A stretch of DNA of 64,000 nt, from positions 62,001-126,000 of the forward strand of contig CP114125.1 in the NCBI GenBank assembly GCA_029959195.1, written 5' to 3'. Source of the DNA: Dictyophora rubrovolvata (Eukaryota > Basidiomycota > Agaricomycetes > Phallales > Phallaceae). Under the pieces are notes generated by a model that ran no database searches, was not told the DNA's origin, and saw only the letters and a program-made list of their open reading frames with translations. The translations under genes were made by a program, and so were the position numbers. Of this stretch, positions 44,935 through 56,706 are shown in pieces (within the stretch, counting starts at the first letter, position 1; every line of letters begins with the position of its first letter).

Positions 44935-47900
44935 ATGTCTAATCCCTCATCCGAGTCTTCGACACAATATAGGCTTCCTTCCGACGTTAGGCCGGTCCAT
45001 TATGAGCTCGTACTCAAAACCGATCTTGACAAACTAGAGTACCGAGGATTTGTTACTATTGAGTGCGGTCCACGCGTTCTCTTCCGTATGGTCCAGCTGA
45101 CTCATTTCAAGCCTCGAGGTCGATGTTGACACGAAATCATTCACATTCAACTCTTCTAAACTTACTATCGAAAAAATATATGCATCCCACTACGATGCTA
45201 AACCTGAGCCAATCGACCGAGCCAATCTTACTCTCGACGAAGGATCGGAGAGAGCGACCATTACTCTTCCAACCGCCTTCGAGAAAGGCAGTCGGGTTAC
45301 ACTATCCATTCTTTATAAACTCCAGTTAGCCAATAACCTGAAAGGTAAATATGTGATCTCGACGTTTAATAGCACCTTTATTTTTGAAACGATTGACAGG
45401 ATATTACTACTCTACATATGGGATCCAGGGAAAGAAACGTTATTACGCGCTTACACAATTCGAGGTGAACCGTCTCTTCGTTCAAGTATTCCACTTGCGC
45501 TAAACTTCACAAGGCGATATCTGCTCGTGCTGCTTTTCCTTGCTGGGACGAACCCGCTCTGAAAGCTAAATTCACTATCACCATGATATCCAAAACCAAT
45601 ACCGTCAATTTATCAAATATGCCAGCCATGTCAGAAACCGCAATTACTCCAGGTCATCATGCTGGCTTGTTTGAAGATGGAGACTATGAAGGATGGAAAA
45701 TCACCCGATTTGAAACGACTCCGAAGGTATTCTCCTTTTGAACTGCGATAGCTGAACTGTCGAGTCGATTATAGTAACAACCGCAGATGTCCACGTATGT
45801 TGTGGCTTTTGCTAATGGCGAATTCAAATATCTAGAAAGTTCTTATATAAGTCCGTTGAGCAGGAAGTTACGCCCCTTGAGGATATACGGTAATCAATTT
45901 CTTTTTTTTAAAAATTCAAAGTCATTTGTTGACAAGGGAAACAGCAACCGAGGACGTTATCCATCAAGGTCAGGTATGGCTGTTCGGGTCTTGAACTGAA
46001 GATAAATGCCTCAGCATGAATTATGTGTAGTTTGCTTTAGACGTCAAAGCTAAAGCGCTGGTTCAATACGAAAAGGTCTTCAATATTGAATTTGCCCTCC
46101 CAAAGTTGGACACGCTCGTGGTATGTCCAACTAAATCATTTCACGTCTTTCATTCGTTTGAGATATTCCTAGGCACATGACTTCGGTGCCGGCGCTATGG
46201 AGAATTGGGTAAGACAATAAAGCGAACCTCTGCATTCCTCTGTTTTTCATTTTTCACTTTCCCTATATTAGGGTTTGATTACAGGACGAACGACAGTGTA
46301 TCTCGTAGATCCTGAACGAGCGGACCTGGTTTCTAAACAGAGTATTGCGGTTACCCAAAGTCATGAGGTGAGGTTCAGTCTTCCAGTTCGGCGTGCTATG
46401 CTTGAGTGAAAAATAAACACGACAGGTAGCACACATGTGTATGCTTTTTGTTGTTCGATGTCGCGGTCTCTCGTGATTAAAACTCAAGGGTTTGGGAATA
46501 TCGCTACGATGAAATGGTGGGATAATCTTTGGTTAAATGAAGGTTAGCGGAATACCGTCATTGTTATTGTTATTGTTATTGATGGTCTGGCATAGGCTTC
46601 GCGACTCTCATGGGCGAAGTGGTCATTCTCAACAAGTTCGAGTTTTTTCGAAGTGTTACTATTAATTCTGAATACAATATCGTAGATTATTTCCCGAATG
46701 GAAGGTTTACTCAAGTTTCTACAATCGTCATACATCGAGTGCTTTGTCTCTGGATGCTCGACCATCTTCTCATCCTGTTCAAGTGCCCGTTCCCAATGCT
46801 GATGACATTGGTCAGGCATGTGCTTCGTTCTTCATGTATCCTCCACACCCTAATTGATCTCAAGATCTTCGATTCTTTGTCCTATTCCAAAGCAGCATCT
46901 AGTTCGTATTTCATTTATTGATCCGAGTCTCAGCCATGGTGCTAACCCTTCTTTCATTAGTCCTCCGTATGCTCTCAGTATACACCGGAGAAGAAAGATT
47001 TCTGAAAGGCGTGTCGATTTATCTGAAGAATCATCTGTATGGTAATACCGTCGCGGAGGATCTGTGGGCTGGGATACAAGAGGCTACAGGTATATACATA
47101 CGCTTTTACTCAAATGTGCATGCCGCGTTAGCCTAATAATGACGTCTACGAGATGCAGGAATGGACATAATCACTTTAATGCATGACTGGACATCAAAAG
47201 CATGTACAGTGTTCCAATTTTACGACGGTGTTTGTCTAATGGTCGATTAAACCAGACCGGTTATCCGGTTTTAACTGTTACCGAAGCGAAAGATGGTATC
47301 CATATCCGCCAGGATAGGTTCTTTATCAGTGGGAAGGCGGAAGAGAAGGATAATCAAACAATTTGGTTTGTCACTTTATCTCACGTTTTGCTTTTGGTTC
47401 ATGAATTGTATTTAAATCCAGGCACGTTCCTTTGGCTATTCTCACCGTCGACTCGGAAGGCAAAACATCCATTGATAATCACGCGTTACTTAAAACAAGA
47501 GAAACGACTCACAAGCTCGATACCAACCGTTTATGGAAGCTGAACGCAGGTTCAACTGGGTTCTGTATGCATCTTCGGCTGCCAAACTGTTTGCGTAGCC
47601 AGGGATTACTGATTTTGTCATAGATCGAGTCTTTTATTCTCCAGAGCATATGATCAAGCTCGGTCAAGAAGCTGCTTCTCCAAATTCTAATCTAACAGTG
47701 GTGGACCGCCTGGGGATATTGAACGATGCGATGGCTCTCGCTACGTCCGGCTATTCGACCACGAGTAGTGTCTTGAGTTTCATAGATAAATTGAGATCTG
47801 AAAATGATTGTACGCCGTCTCTTCACTCCCATGTATATATTTCAAACGTACTAACCTTTTCTTCCAAAGACCTTGTATGGCAAAGCATGTTAAGCCAAGT

Positions 47901-49122
47901 TTCGCTTGTCAGTGAGACTCGTCTTGATGAAGTAGACGAAGACGGTTTGCGAGATTTTCGCAGGGTAATTTACATGCATCGCCAGCTCCAGTTTTCACGT
48001 TCATGATCATGGTTTCTTTGACGATAGACCCTGATAACCCCACTTTCGAGAAAACTAGGATATGAATATCCGCACGACGAGCATTTTGAGACGAATAAGT
48101 TACGTACTACTGCGATTGGTGCAGCAGCCCGTGGCGGTTTACCCGAGTAAGTCGCGCGTGCGTGCTTCACCGCATTTTGCAATTATCATCATCAGGGTCG
48201 TCCAAAAATTACAGGAGTGGTTTGAAATTTATCTGAAGACGGGTTCGGATTCTCATATACCGCCGGATCTTGTCAGAATCACTTTCATCATTGTATGTGA
48301 ATTTCCTGAATTGAAGTGCATGCCTCTCATCATATCCCACGGTACTAGGCGAATAAACATGGAGGTAGACGGGAGTGGGAGGAATCGAAGAAAGTATTCC
48401 TCAATCCTGCAAACCCCACTATTCAGATTGCAGCCATTTTCGGCATGACTAACACTCGCGATCCCGCTTTAATCGAGGAAACTTTGGATTTCATTCTTAA
48501 TTCCGCACCAGTTCATGTAAGTTTTCCCTTTAATTTGTCATTATTTCGATGAACGGCACACTGACTGTTTTTATTTTGGTGTAGGTCATCATTTATTTCG
48601 CGATTGGGGCTTCGACGAACAGGAATATCGGAAGGGTATGTGATAAATATTGATAATCGGCCGCATTTGCATATTGGCATTGACGCTTTCCATTACTTTA
48701 TCCTTCCAGAAACTATTCACGTTTTTCACCTCAAATTATGATGAAGTAAATAAGTTCCTTCAGAGGAAGTCCTGCATGATTTTAACGATAATTCGAAACT
48801 TTCGATTTCTAGCTCGCGAAGAAACTAGAAGGGACAAAGTTATCCCACCTTCTTCGATCAGTTTCCGACGTATTGACAACTTTGGAAGACGCCCAAGAAC
48901 TCGAAGATCATTTCAATGATAAAGATACGTCCAAGATCAATCGATCACTTGCTCAGGCGTTAGATATCATTCGTGCTAAAGCAGCGTGGGCAGAAGTAAG
49001 TCGAGAACTAAAGTGACACGTTCTGTTTCCTGACTCTTTCTTCTCAGAGAAGTAAGGATGAAGTCAAGGATTGGCTTGAAGAGTGGAAGAAGAACAACAC
49101 AATTGAAGCGGGAATTCCTTAA
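44935..49122 (+). CDS. M1-family zinc aminopeptidase, copy 1 (AAP1/APE2/puromycin-sensitive type)
   Basis: Removes N-terminal residues from peptides in the cytosol, completing proteasomal protein breakdown. More than twenty short introns. Start [20 protein letters not shown], then [36 protein letters not shown] (exopeptidase motif, exon near 46180-46209), the zinc site HE (46365) spliced to VAHMW spliced to [19 protein letters not shown], giving HExxH-x18-E. The ERAP1-like C-terminal domain includes [55 protein letters not shown] and [17 protein letters not shown], stop at 49120-49122. A GC-AG intron lies at 46816-46864. One junction, after RPLRIY (about 45898), cannot be put in phase with canonical sites, so activity is uncertain. 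Otherwise frames close. Confidence 0.85.
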
Positions 49123-49753
49123 GTCCGCATGCGATTTTGTTCGCGGCCTGTGAATCATCAATGAGGCGATAACTGTGGTTGTACCGATGTTTTTGTTGTA
49201 AAGTCTAAATTCGAGCGTTTGATATTTTCTGAATCCAGCTCGCTTGGTTTAAGCATCTGTCTGATTGAAACAAGACTTTTTCCCATGCCAGCAAGTATCA
49301 TTTCACTACGCGTACAATAACTTGAACCTTCATGTTTCATATCAATGTTTCTTCAATGTATCAGTCAATTCGAAAATTATAATTACCACCAAAAGCCGAA
49401 ATAGCGTCAAGTTCACAAGGAGCATGGTGGCACACAAGGTCTGATGAAGGAGGATATACGTTAACAGTTGGCGCAGACACTAATATTGGAGCAGCTTGAT
49501 CTCGAGCACCTACAGTAATGCGCACATAAATAGGATCATCTATCCACTGGGCCTGAACGTACGCTTGATCCCGGCGTGGCATTGAAAGTTGCGGTTTCTT
49601 TGTTTGTCGACATGTCCAACGTGTCCTAAATTTACTCAAGTTCTTCGAAAGTCATTTATAAATCCATAGTCATATTATTCATCGCATTGAACATCTACAA
49701 AAAGGAATTATGCATAGGCTAGTTTTGAATAGTCGCATCTAATAATCCATGCT
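49123..49753. other. 3' flank of aminopeptidase 1, partly duplicated
   Basis: About 49140-49260 matches the flank of copy 2 (56390-56510) and, inverted, of copy 3 (about 61020-61110), for example TGTAAAGTCT-AATTCGAGCGTTT. The rest holds a minus-strand frame 49639-49361 (IYVRITVGARDQAAPILVSA, ending GGNYNFRID), of which only the last part survives near copy 2; its identity is unknown. Confidence 0.6.
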
Positions 49754-51394
49754 TCACGATGCAATTATCCGAACTTCAACGTGCGAACATGAAAGTTCGT
49801 GAGCCTGTAGCCATATTTTCGCACTTTCCGCAAGGGCTGGATGTTCACAAAAGAGAGATATGGATTTGAATGGGTATCCGGTCTGTTCTCGAGTCTTGCA
49901 ACACTGGGCGAGCTCTTGGAAATAGGGTTCCTCAAATTCCTCAGACTTGTGAGAAAAGACTAGTTCCAGTGTACGCAAAGACGGGCAAGGGAGCAGGTGT
50001 CCTTGGCCAGCGTCGTTATTCGGTCCGAGGTCCGCTATTTCCGATTCCGAACCTGCTTGGGTAAGTTGTGTTTGGACGTTTGAGTGCCGTAGCTGAGGCA
50101 CTAATGCCTCCAAGTATGATCTCGGAATTGAAGAGCCATCTACAAGGGTATCTCCGTTCCAACTTTCCCCATGATGAGCACGCAAATGTTGTAAATTTTC
50201 TTGTAAAGGGAAAATACTTCTGAGGGCCGCAGATTTAAATTCCGCTGGAATGATTTCCAAGTACATGTGCGTAATATCCGACATTTTGAATTTTCGTAGT
50301 AAATTAGACAGTGCGTCCAAGGGCGCGTAGTGGTCGTACAGTATTCTCAATACTGAACTTTCTTTGGAATGAAGACCGGATGTTGGGGATCCCAGGTCTA
50401 TCTCTTCAAAGAATTCGATGGTCATTGCCATTGAAACGCTGGGAGAGATGGAGAGAAGTGGTAGACGGCGTTGGGCAAGGAAGTGTAATAAGAGAGTTGA
50501 GTCAGATATTTTGGGGTAGGAATCGTCACAGGTAATGTCAAAGTCAACCTTGTCGACCGGAAAATCTAGACGTCCCAAAACGAAATTCACGTTATCGACT
50601 CTACATCTGCCTCGAAGCTTGAGTTTTTGTAAATACGGCAGGACGACACGATGGGTAGGAGGCGTGGAACAGGTAATCATGGGTCTTAGATATGACCATA
50701 AGATGTTGAGGATATGAAGGCATGGTGATGAATGAAGAATGTCGAGCAGAATATCACCGTCGATGTCCGTGCTAGAGACGAAGGAAAGATGAAGTGTTGA
50801 CAGATTCTGGAATAATAGAGAAATAGGTTCAAGTTCTTTAAGACCGGCGGAAACTTGGAGATGTACATGTTTGAGATTGGGTGCATTTCCAAGAAACAGG
50901 TCTTGATAGGCTTCTCGGAGAGTATCCCATTCTTGTTCACTTGAATCATGCATGTCAAGATAGAATTTTTGTAACATAGGAGCAGGCTTCCTGAGGAGGC
51001 GAAAGGCCACACGAGCAAGTGTTTTTGGAATAAACATTTGAAGTTTTCGAAATCTGTGCATTTCTCGGAAAACATAAGGAAGTATGTTGATTCTATCAAA
51101 TTGAGACGGGTCGAAGCCAAACGGTTCAATGAACACGTCCAATGGGCAAGAACCAGACCGGGAAAGCATCTCTCTCAGTTCCCGTGACTCCCTGCGGGTG
51201 AACTTGAGCCTGATGCAAGTCCACATTGTTGGGTCGGAGAGAAGTGCAGTCCTCCACGAACGACAAACATGTGTGGCCTCAATCGGGGGTAAGCTTGTCT
51301 CGTCAACGTCGAAAAGGAAAGTAATGAATGAAAAATAGATGTATGAGGTCCTGATGATTTTGCTGAATATCTCGTATGGAACACGATCGAGCAT
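49754..51394 (-). CDS. F-box protein copy B, 546 aa, intact
   Basis: One uninterrupted frame. ATG at 51394 is chosen because MLDRVPYEIFSKIIRTSYI aligns with the starts of copies A and C; the frame is open 23 codons further upstream. The N-terminus is an F-box-like segment (VPYEIFSKII...PIEATHVCRSWRTALLSDPT, MWTCIRL), the Skp1-binding motif of SCF ubiquitin ligase adaptors. The remaining 480 residues are leucine-rich with repeated patterns (LQKFYLDM, LKHVHLQV, LSTLHLSFV, LHILNILWSYLRP, LQKLKLRGRC, LRTLELVF), consistent with an irregular LRR target-binding domain of the type common in Agaricomycetes. Tail-to-tail with aminopeptidase 1 and head-to-head with aminopeptidase 2 (778 bases). Target unknown. 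Confidence 0.87.
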   Translation of the reverse strand: MLDRVPYEIFSKIIRTSYIYFSFITFLFDVDETSLPPIEATHVCRSWRTALLSDPTMWTCIRLKFTRRESRELREMLSRSGSCPLDVFIEPFGFDPSQFDRINILPYVFREMHRFRKLQMFIPKTLARVAFRLLRKPAPMLQKFYLDMHDSSEQEWDTLREAYQDLFLGNAPNLKHVHLQVSAGLKELEPISLLFQNLSTLHLSFVSSTDIDGDILLDILHSSPCLHILNILWSYLRPMITCSTPPTHRVVLPYLQKLKLRGRCRVDNVNFVLGRLDFPVDKVDFDITCDDSYPKISDSTLLLHFLAQRRLPLLSISPSVSMAMTIEFFEEIDLGSPTSGLHSKESSVLRILYDHYAPLDALSNLLRKFKMSDITHMYLEIIPAEFKSAALRSIFPLQENLQHLRAHHGESWNGDTLVDGSSIPRSYLEALVPQLRHSNVQTQLTQAGSESEIADLGPNNDAGQGHLLPCPSLRTLELVFSHKSEEFEEPYFQELAQCCKTREQTGYPFKSISLFCEHPALAESAKIWLQAHELSCSHVEVRIIAS

Positions 51395-52172
51395 GGTGTA
51401 AGGACCTAATAGGCGCAGCCACCACTGCCACCCACACAACACGCGAACGCAACCTCGGAGCACTGCACATTCTTTGCATCTTCATGTCAGCCCTCTAGAT
51501 GACGGGTTACTTCAATTCCCAACAAATAATGGGGGAATGTGTTAAGTATTGATTCCGGGACTCAACGACAGGTAGTGGAACCCAGCAAAAACACACTATT
51601 TACGCTCGGTTCAAGCCACCCCGTAGGGGCTATACTAGGAGGAACCGTAGATATGCAATAAGCAAGAAAATTTAAGCACACATGTGGCCAATCACACAAT
51701 CAAACCTTGGAGTCATTTGCGTAGGCTGCAGCAGACGTGCCTGCCACGCCGTAGGTTGTCCCACCCAAAAACTGATCAACAAGCTAATACGCTTTCAGGG
51801 CTATAGCTAAAGACCCCTTTTAGGAGCTTTTGGTCTGCTTGAAAAGCTGTCATCGGGTCCGACGAACTCTGAAGAACTGCGATTCTATTATTATGAGTCT
51901 TCTCAGTGAGTCAGTGAATCATCGCATCAACAATCAGTCACATGGTGGAAATCCACAGCGCGCAGAATTTACCAAACTAGGGCTATCGGAAGGACATCTT
52001 TTTCGATTGCCGCATTTGAGATGCTGAATTGCGTGATTATCGCTTTTGATTGGCTTGGCGGCAACAATGCGCTCCTTCATGAGTTCAGGAAGTGTACACG
52101 CTTCTTGAATATAAGTACCTGTGAGTATATAACACAAGCCACGCACAGACCAGTCCCATCTCCGCTCCCTTG
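51395..52172. promoter_or_regulatory. Duplicated divergent promoter region of F-box B and aminopeptidase 2
   Basis: Homologous to 44281-44934 between F-box A and aminopeptidase 1: shared blocks include GCGTAGGCTGCAGCAGACGT, CGATTCTATTATTA and CACATGGTGGAAATCCA. The TATATAA of copy 2 is at 52126-52132. The region is a candidate bidirectional promoter. Confidence 0.6.
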
Positions 52173-55100
52173 ATGTCTAATCCTTCATCTGAATCATCGA
52201 CACAGTATAGACTTCCTACGGAAGCTAGACCAGTCCATTATGATCTCGTACTCAAGACCGATCTTGACAAACTAGAGTACCGAGGATTTGTTACTATTGA
52301 GTGCGGTCCACGCGTTTTTTTCCGTACGATCCAGCTGACTCATTCCAAGCCTCGATGTCGATATTGACACGAAAACATTCACATTCAACTCGTCCAAACT
52401 TACTATAGAAAAGATATTCGTGTCCCAGTCTAACGCTAAAGCTGAGCCAATTGATCTAGCCAATCTTACCCTCGACGAAGGATCTGAGAGAGCGACCATT
52501 ACTCTTCCAACCGCGTTTAAGAAAGGAGACAAGGCTAGAATATCCATCCGTTATAAACTCCAGTTAGCCAATAACCTGAAAGGTACGTATGGGGTCCTGA
52601 CATTTTAAATGAACTTTTCTTTTTTTCTGAAAATGAGTACCAGGATATTACTACTCTACATATGAGATCCAAGGGAAGAAACGTTATTACACGCTTACAC
52701 AATTCGAGGTGAATCATCTCTTCGTTCAAATACTGCACCTAAGCTAACCTCTACCAGGCGACATCTGCTCGCGCTGCTTTTCCTTGCTGGGACGAACCCG
52801 CTCTGAAAGCTACATTCGCTATCACCATGATATCCAAAACTAATACCGTCAATTTATCCAATATGCCAGCCACATCAGAATCCGGAATTACTCCAGGTCA
52901 TCATCCTGACTTGTTCGAAAACGAAGGCTATGAAGGATGGAAAATCACCCAATTTGAAACGACCCCCAAGGTATTATTCTTTTGGCTTACTGTTGTTAAA
53001 GTGTCGAGTTGATCATGGGATCGATGGCAGATGTCCACCTATATTGTGGCCTTCGCCAATGGCGAATTCAAATATTTGGAAAGTTCTTATACAAGTCCTT
53101 TAAGTGGCAAGATACGCCCTTTGAGAATATACGGTAATCAATTTTTTTTCGTCCGGAGTCATTTATTGACAAAGGAAACAGCGACAGAGGACGTTATCCA
53201 TCAAGGTCAGGTATGGCTGTTCGGGTCCTGAATTGAAGATAAATGCCTCAGGATGAATTATGTGTAGTTTGCTTTAGACGTCAAAGCTAAAGCGCTGGTT
53301 CAATACGAAAAGGTCTTCGATATTGAATTTGCCCTCCCAAAGTTGGACACTCTCGTGGTATTTCCAACCCAATCAATTCATGTCTTTCATTCATTTGAGA
53401 TATTCCTAGGTACATGACTTCGATGCCGGCGCTATGGAGAATTGGGTAAGACAATAAAAGCGAACCTATGCATTCCTCATTCCTCTGTTTATGACTTCCC
53501 CTATATTAGGGTTTGATTACAGGACGAACGACAGCGTATCTCGTAGATCCTGAACGAGCTGACCTGGCTTCAAAGCAGGATATCGCTGATTCCCAAAGTC
53601 ATGAGGTGAGTTTCAGTCTTCGGGTTCGCCGTGCCATGCCTGAGCTGAAAGGAACACGACAGGTAGCACATATGTGTATGGCTTTCGTTATTTGATGTCG
53701 CGATCTCTCGTGAATAAAATTAAAGGGTTTGGGAATATCGCTACAATGAAGTGGTGGGACAACCTTTGGTTAAATGAAGGTCAGCGGAATACCGTCATTA
53801 TTGTTGTGATTGTTATTGATGGTCTGGCATAGGCTTCGCGACTCTCATGGGCGAAGTGGTCATTCTAAACAAGTTGGAGTTTTTTTCGAAGTGTTACTCA
53901 GGTTACTTCTGAACACAACATCGTAGATTATTCCCCGAATGGAAGGTTTATTCAAGTTTCTACAATCGTCATACATCGAGTGCTTTGTCTCTGGATGGTA
54001 GACCGTCTTCCCATCCTGTTCAGGTACCCGTTCCCAATGCCGATGACATTGGCCAGGCATGTGCTTCGTTCTTCATGTATCCCCCACACCCTATTAATTG
54101 ATCTCAAGATCTTCGATTCTTTGTCCTATTCCAAAGCAGCATCTAGTCCGTATTTCTTTAATTCATCCGAGTCATGACACTAGCCCTTTTGCACTCTCAT
54201 TAGTCCTCCGTATGCTTTCAGTATACACCGGAGAAGAAAAATTCCTCAAAGGCGTGTCGATTTACTTGAAGAATCATTTGTATAGTAATACCGTTGCGGA
54301 GGACCTTTGGGCTGGGATACAAGAGGCTACAGGTATTTACACTTCTACTCAAATGTACACGCCGCGTTACCCTAATGGGATGTAGGACTGGACATAATCA
54401 CGTTAATGCATAACTGGACATCGAAGGTATGATAGTGTTCTAACTAACCGCTGCATTGTTTGTCTAATGGTTGATTAAACCAGACCGGTTATCCAGTCTT
54501 AACTGTTACGGAAACGAAAGATGGTATCCATATTCGCCAGGATAGGTTCTTCATCAGCGGCAGGGCGGAAGAGAAAGATAATCAAACAATTTGGTTTGTA
54601 TTGGTTCATTATGATCCATCTTACCTTTTGAATTCGGCTCATGAATCATTAATCCAGGCACGTTCCTTTGGGTGTACTAACCGTCAACTCGGAAGGCGAA
54701 ACGTCCATTGATAACCACGCATTACTTACTGCAAGAGAAACGACTTACAAACTTGATACCGGCCGTTTATGGAAGTTGAACGCGGGTTCAACTGGATTCT
54801 GTATGCTATGGTTGCTAAACTGAATGTGTAGCTGGGGATTACTGATCTTGTCGTAGATCGGGTCTTCTATTCTCCAGAGCATTTGATTAAGCTCGGTCGA
54901 GAAGCTGCTTCTCCAAATTCTACTTTAACGGTAGTGGACCGCCTGGGGATATTGAATGATGCGATGGCTCTCGCTTCCTCCGGGTATTCGACCACGAGTA
55001 GTGTCCTGAGTTTCATAGACAAACTGAGATCTGAAAATGAATGTACGCAGTTTCTTTATCTCCATGTATGTCAGTCTTAGTAACTTTTTCTTCCAAGATC

Positions 55101-56368
55101 TTGTATGGCAAACCCTGTTAACCCAAGTTTCACTTGTCGGGGAGAGTCGTCTTGACGAAGCAGACAAAGATGGTTTGCGCGATTTTTTAAGGGTGATTCG
55201 TGTACCGCTAGCTCCAACCCCCACTTCTATACTCATAGTTTCTTGATCATAGACCCTAATAGCCCCACATTTTAGACGACTAGGATATGAGTATCCGCCT
55301 GGCGAACATTTTGAGACGATAAAGTTACGAACTATTGCGATTGGTGCAGCAGCAAGTTGTGGGTTACCCGAGTAAGTCGCGCGTGCTCACTTTTGCCGTA
55401 TTTACCATTTGAATTTTGCAATTCATCGCCATCAGGGTCGTCCAGAAGTTACAGGAGTGGTTTGAAATATATCTGAAGACGGGGTCGGATTCTCATATAC
55501 CGCCGGATCTTGTCAGAATCACTTTTTCCATTGTATGTGAATTTCCTAGATTGAAGTGCATGCACATCATCATATCCCGTACAATAGGCGAATAAACATG
55601 GAGGTAGACGGGAGTGGGAAGAATCGAAGAAAGTATTCCTCAATCCTGCAAACCCTACTATCCAGATTGCAGCCATTTTCGGCATGACTAACACTCGCGA
55701 TCCCGCTTTAATTGAGGAAACTTTGGATTTTATCCTTAATTCCGCACCAGCTCATGTAAGATTCTCCCTTTATTCTGCCGTTATCACAATGAACGGCACA
55801 TTGACGGTTTTTCCATTCTGGTTTAGGTTATCCTCTATTTCATGTATGGGTGTTCGACGAACAGGAAGATTGGAAGGGTACGTGATTAATATTGTTAATC
55901 GGCCGCATTTGCATATTGGTATTGACGCTTTCCATTATTTCATTCTTCAAGAAACTATTCACGTTTTTCATCACGAATTATGATCAAGTAAATGAGCTCC
56001 TTTATGAGAGGAAGTCCTGCATGATTTTAACGATAATTCGAAACTTTCGATTTCTAGCTCGCGAAGAAACTAGAAGGGACATTCAATCTACCTTATCTTC
56101 TTCAATCAATATCTGACGTGCTGACAACTCTGAAAGACGCCCAAGAACTTGAAGATTATTTCAAGGATAAAGATACATCCAAGATCAATCAGTCGCTTGC
56201 TCAGGCATTGGATATTATTCGTGCTAAGGCAGCGTGGGCAGAAGTAAGTCGAGAACTAAAGTAATACGTTTTGTTACCTGACGCTCTCTTCAGAGAAGTA
56301 AGGATGAAGTCAAGGATTGGCTTGAAGAGTGGAAGAAGAACAACATAATCGAAGCAGGAGTTGCTTAA
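52173..56368 (+). CDS. M1-family zinc aminopeptidase, copy 2
   Basis: Tandem paralogue of copy 1 with the same intron positions. Start [20 protein letters not shown] (the codon before ATG is TTG). Motifs: [37 protein letters not shown] near 53440, the zinc site HE (near 53605) spliced to VAHMW and [96 protein letters not shown] and the C-terminal [20 protein letters not shown], stop at 56366-56368. The GC-AG intron corresponds to 54057-54108. The same splice problem after RPLRIY (about 53132) occurs here. Head-to-head with F-box B. The family is a cytosolic or vacuolar peptide-trimming enzyme; specificity unknown. Confidence 0.85.
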
Positions 56369-56706
56369 GAAGTCAAATCCATATATAATTTCGGTGGTGG
56401 TACGTGAATTATCAATGAATCGATAGCTGTAATTGTCCCGATGTTCTTTCTGTAAAGTCTCAATTCGAGCGTTTCATCTTTTTTCTGAATCCAGAGCATC
56501 TGTTGGGTTGAAACAAGGCATGAGTATTATTTCACGCGACACTCTTGTGGGGAATAATTTGTCATTAATTCTTCAATGCGTCAGTCAGTTTGAAAATTAC
56601 CACCAAAGTCTAGCTCGCAAGGTCTGATTCCATAATCTCATCGGAGTTAAATTTGGTAATCAGTATTAGGAAGACATACCGCTTTCTCTCCTTCACCAAC
56701 GTTCTC

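Noticed and set aside
46367-46500. Loss of the aminopeptidase zinc motif because HE and VAH are far apart
   Set aside because: Two short introns lie between HE, VAHMW and [10 protein letters not shown]; splicing restores HExxH-x18-E.
47548-47640. Apparent frameshift in aminopeptidase 1 after NAGSTGF
   Set aside because: A GTATGC...ATAG intron joins TTC-T to AT-CGA, giving [13 protein letters not shown] in frame; the same solution holds in copies 2 and 3.
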